In this document: positions 5,461 to 7,307 of the stretch, one piece after another
Layout: each line of letters begins with the position of its first letter
Position numbering within the stretch: position 1 is the first letter of the stretch
DNA from: Lachnospiraceae bacterium
GTDB taxonomy: Bacteria; Bacillota_A; Clostridia; Lachnospirales; Lachnospiraceae
Direction: 5' to 3'
Assembly: GCA_003446335.1 (NCBI GenBank)
Contig: DMAZ01000076.1
Location: 1-7,307, forward strand
Length of the DNA: 7,307 nucleotides
Translations under genes and position numbers: made by a program
Notes under the pieces: model-generated
Database searches by the model: none
What the model saw: the letters and a program-made list of their open reading frames with translations, nothing else
Told to the model about the DNA's origin: nothing

Positions 5461-6987
5461 TCAGAGTGTCCCAAGGAACTTGAGGAAGGCTTTATGACCC
5501 TCGCCGGTCCATTTGAATACGCCCGCATCTTCCAGAACGCCGGTAAATACGCGTCCGATTTCCGTCTCAAGGATGGATGTGATATTTTCCTTCGTGATCT
5601 CTTCGTAACGGCCGAGAATATCACTGCGTACCCAGTCTGCGTGCTTTGCGAGGACCTCGTCGGCAAGGACGTGTGAAATGATCTCTTCATCGGGAACACC
5701 GGCAGCCCTCTCGTCGGCCAGAAGTCCGCCAAGAGCATTCATCTCCGCTTTCAGGCGGGACGGGAGGACGGCCAGGCCCATGACCTCGATGAGACCGATG
5801 TTTTCTTTTTTAATATGATGATACTCCGGGCGCGGATGGTAGACGCCGAGCGGTCTGTCTTCCGTTGTGATGTTGTTGCGGAGCGTGAGATCGAGCTCGT
5901 ACATGCCGTCTGCGATACGCGCGATGGGCGTGATCGTGTTGTGGGGAGTCCCCTCGGTCTCCGCGAAGACAAATGCATCCTCGTCGGTGTAACCCCTCCA
6001 CTTCTCGAGTACATGATCCGCCAGCTCAACGAGCCGGGCGGGATCGTTGCCCCGGATGCGGAAGACGGAAAGCGGCCATTTTACGATACCGCTCTCGATA
6101 TCCTCAAAGCCCGGAACAGTGAACGGAATTTCGATTCTGGCTTTCGCCATCGCGAATGTATAGTGTCCTCCCTGGAAGTGATCATGGGCAAGAATGGATC
6201 CGCCTACGATCGGAAGGTCTGCGTTGGAGCCGAGGAAATAGTGGGGGAACTGTCTCACGAAATCGAACAGCTTGCAGAAAGCCGCGTGATTGATGGCCAT
6301 CGGCGTGTGCTCGAAATTGAAGGCGATACAGTGCTCGTTGTAATAACCGTAAGGGCTGTACTGAAGTCCCCACTTCGATCCGTTGATCTCGATCGGAATG
6401 ATCCTGTGGTTCTCACGTGCCGGATGTGTGAGAGATCCTGCATAGCCCTCGTTCTCACGGCACAGGAGGCATGCCGGGTATTTCGTTGCCTTGGCTTTTC
6501 CGGCTGCAGCGATAGCCTTCGGATCCTTCTCCGGCTTAGCAAGGTTTATGGTAATATCTATATCACCGTAATCGGACGGTGTCTTCCACCGGAGATCTTT
6601 GACGGCACGATAGCGGCGGATATAATCTGTGTCCTGACTGAACTTGTAGAACCAGTCTGTCGCCGTCTCCGGAGATTCGGCATAGAGATCCCAGAACATC
6701 TTCTGTACCTGTGCCGGTCTCGGGACAAGGCAGTTCATGATGCGCGTATCAAAGAGATCTCTATAGCCGATACTGTCTTCGATGAGCCCGCGCGCGACTG
6801 CTTCGTCGAGAAGTTCAACCAGTGTACTTTCGAGGTCAACATTTTCAAATGTTTCCTTCGGCTCCTCGTAGTACTCTTCGCGGAAAAGATCGAGAATCAG
6901 ATTCGTAGCGTAGCTCACTTCACATTCCGGAAGCAGTCCGGTTTCAAGACCATAGGTGATTAGTTTTTTGATGGACTTGCTTAACAT
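5461..6987 (-). CDS. galT: Class II galactose-1-phosphate uridylyltransferase
   Basis: Transfers UMP from UDP-glucose to galactose-1-phosphate, giving UDP-galactose and glucose-1-phosphate, by way of a uridylyl-histidine intermediate in the cytoplasm. At 508 residues it is much longer than class I GalT (about 350) and fits the class II family of Bacillota. The active-site segment GGSILAHDHFQGG (262-274) gives the HxHxQ pattern with His268, His270 and Gln272; by analogy with class I, His270 would be the nucleophile. The family segments CLLCRENEGYAG (173-184) and SPYGYYNEHCIAF (211-223) are also present. The ATG at 6987 is preceded by GAGG with a 7-base spacer. It is first in the galT-galE unit; galK is not seen here. 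The promoter region upstream carries a palindrome at the -35, so expression is probably controlled by a regulator. Confidence 0.96.
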   Translation of the reverse strand: MLSKSIKKLITYGLETGLLPECEVSYATNLILDLFREEYYEEPKETFENVDLESTLVELLDEAVARGLIEDSIGYRDLFDTRIMNCLVPRPAQVQKMFWDLYAESPETATDWFYKFSQDTDYIRRYRAVKDLRWKTPSDYGDIDITINLAKPEKDPKAIAAAGKAKATKYPACLLCRENEGYAGSLTHPARENHRIIPIEINGSKWGLQYSPYGYYNEHCIAFNFEHTPMAINHAAFCKLFDFVRQFPHYFLGSNADLPIVGGSILAHDHFQGGHYTFAMAKARIEIPFTVPGFEDIESGIVKWPLSVFRIRGNDPARLVELADHVLEKWRGYTDEDAFVFAETEGTPHNTITPIARIADGMYELDLTLRNNITTEDRPLGVYHPRPEYHHIKKENIGLIEVMGLAVLPSRLKAEMNALGGLLADERAAGVPDEEIISHVLADEVLAKHADWVRSDILGRYEEITKENITSILETEIGRVFTGVLEDAGVFKWTGEGHKAFLKFLGTL

Positions 6988-7073
6988 TTTTCTACCTCAT
7001 TTTAAAGTTGATGACTCTTGTCAAAAAAGTGAGAGCAGCGTCCGTTTACGGAGCGCAGACCGGTTTTCTTTAC
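6988..7073 (-). promoter_or_regulatory. galT 5' leader
   Basis: About 86 nt lie between the predicted transcription start (near 7073) and the galT ATG. The leader has one small stem, GCG-TCCG (7038-7044) with CGGA-G-CGC (7049-7056), with a 4-nt loop and one bulge. The ribosome binding site GAGG is at 6995-6998. I recognise no known riboswitch or T-box. Confidence 0.35.
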
Positions 7074-7079
7074 ACTGAT

Positions 7080-7121
7080 ATTATAGTCTAATCTTTTCTG
7101 TAAGAACATGCAAAATGTTCT
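7080..7121 (-). promoter_or_regulatory. galT promoter with palindromic operator candidate
   Basis: On the - strand a perfect -10, TATAAT, lies at 7080-7085. The expected -35 position (about 7103-7108) reads TGTTCT, a poor match. That position falls in the left arm of the inverted repeat AGAACAT-GCAAA-ATGTTCT (7103-7121), 7-base perfect arms around 5 bases. A weak -35 covered by a palindrome suggests a regulator-controlled promoter; a repressor would block it, and an activator is possible too. I cannot match the palindrome to a known regulator. Confidence 0.6.
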
Positions 7122-7193
7122 CAGAGTTTTGCAAAAATGCTTATCTTCTGACCGTTCTTCTCATAAAAACAGGATCACAAAAATGATTATCAT

Positions 7194-7225
7194 AAAAAAG
7201 ACCAACGCGCAGATCCGCATTGGTC
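7194..7225 (-). terminator. Intrinsic terminator of the upstream - strand gene
   Basis: On the - strand GACCAATGCG (7225-7216) pairs with CGCGTTGGTC (7209-7200), a 10-bp stem with one G-U wobble around a 6-nt loop, followed at once by TTTTTT (7199-7194). The wobble is an A/C mismatch on the + strand, which confirms the - direction. It separates galT from the gene at the right edge. Confidence 0.85.
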
Positions 7226-7248
7226 CTTAAGATATTTTTCCGGCTGTG

Positions 7249-7307
7249 TCAGCCCGTCTTCCGGGCTCCGTCTCCGACTTCCACGATATAAAATTCCGCC
7301 TTGTTGT
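7249..7307 (-). CDS. C-terminal end of an unidentified gene (5' end outside window)
   Basis: On the - strand one frame, in phase from 7305, reads NKAEFYIVEVGDGARKTG and stops at TGA (7251-7249). The stop is 23 bases before the terminator stem, the usual distance, and codon choice (GCG GAA, ATC GTG GAA GTC) resembles the neighbouring genes. The other two frames either stop just before the stem or run through the terminator and look less protein-like. Eighteen residues are too few to name a family. The frame choice is an inference. Confidence 0.45.
   Translation of the reverse strand, partial: NKAEFYIVEVGDGARKTG

Noticed and set aside
5815..6963. 382-codon open frame on the + strand opposite galT
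   Set aside because: Fully antisense to the intact galT, cysteine- and arginine-rich with no recognisable motifs, and no ribosome binding site stands out.
7178..7193. Fur-like sequence containing ATGATTATCAT
   Set aside because: The right half matches a Fur half-site but the left half is poor. It lies in an A-rich stretch just past the T-run of a terminator, far from the galT -10, so chance is the simpler explanation.

Overview
The window looks like a piece of chromosome from an anaerobic Bacillota bacterium, probably class Clostridia. Three things point there. It has a bacterial V/A-type ATPase operon tail (subunits A-B-D). It has a 508-residue class II GalT, a family found mostly in Bacillota. 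It has strong GGAGG-type ribosome binding sites. No ribosomal RNA or species-specific marker is present, so genus cannot be named. Coding DNA is moderately GC-rich, while the main intergenic region is AT-rich (about 32% G+C over 2781-3000, counted by hand).

Layout. Positions 1-2783 (+ strand) hold the end of a V-type ATPase operon: the C-terminal part of catalytic subunit A, all of subunit B, and all of subunit D. The operon appears to end there. Positions 2784-3219 are a 436-base intergenic region between convergent genes. It holds a same-orientation cluster of DnaA-box-like 9-mers, then three successive inverted repeats. The last is a 94-nt long-stem hairpin that probably forms the trxB 3' end. 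Positions 3220-4134 (- strand) encode thioredoxin reductase with its own promoter. Positions 4353-5369 (- strand) encode UDP-glucose 4-epimerase (galE) and 5461-6987 (- strand) encode class II galactose-1-phosphate uridylyltransferase (galT). The galT promoter region has a perfect -10 box and a palindrome over the -35. At the right edge, an intrinsic terminator and a few codons mark the end of another - strand gene.

How the genes work together. GalT and GalE carry out two successive Leloir-pathway steps, and the order galT then galE on one strand fits one transcription unit. galK is not in the window. TrxB supplies reduced thioredoxin from NADPH and appears to be transcribed independently. 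The V-ATPase couples ATP to H+ or Na+ movement; the ion-binding K ring lies outside the window, so the ion cannot be told.

All complete proteins belong to well-known families and I see no undescribed protein system. The unusual content is non-coding: the DnaA-box cluster, the large trxB 3' hairpin, and the palindromes near the gal and trxB promoters. GalE also carries cysteine at the substrate-gate position, which suggests it may act on N-acetylated sugars as well.
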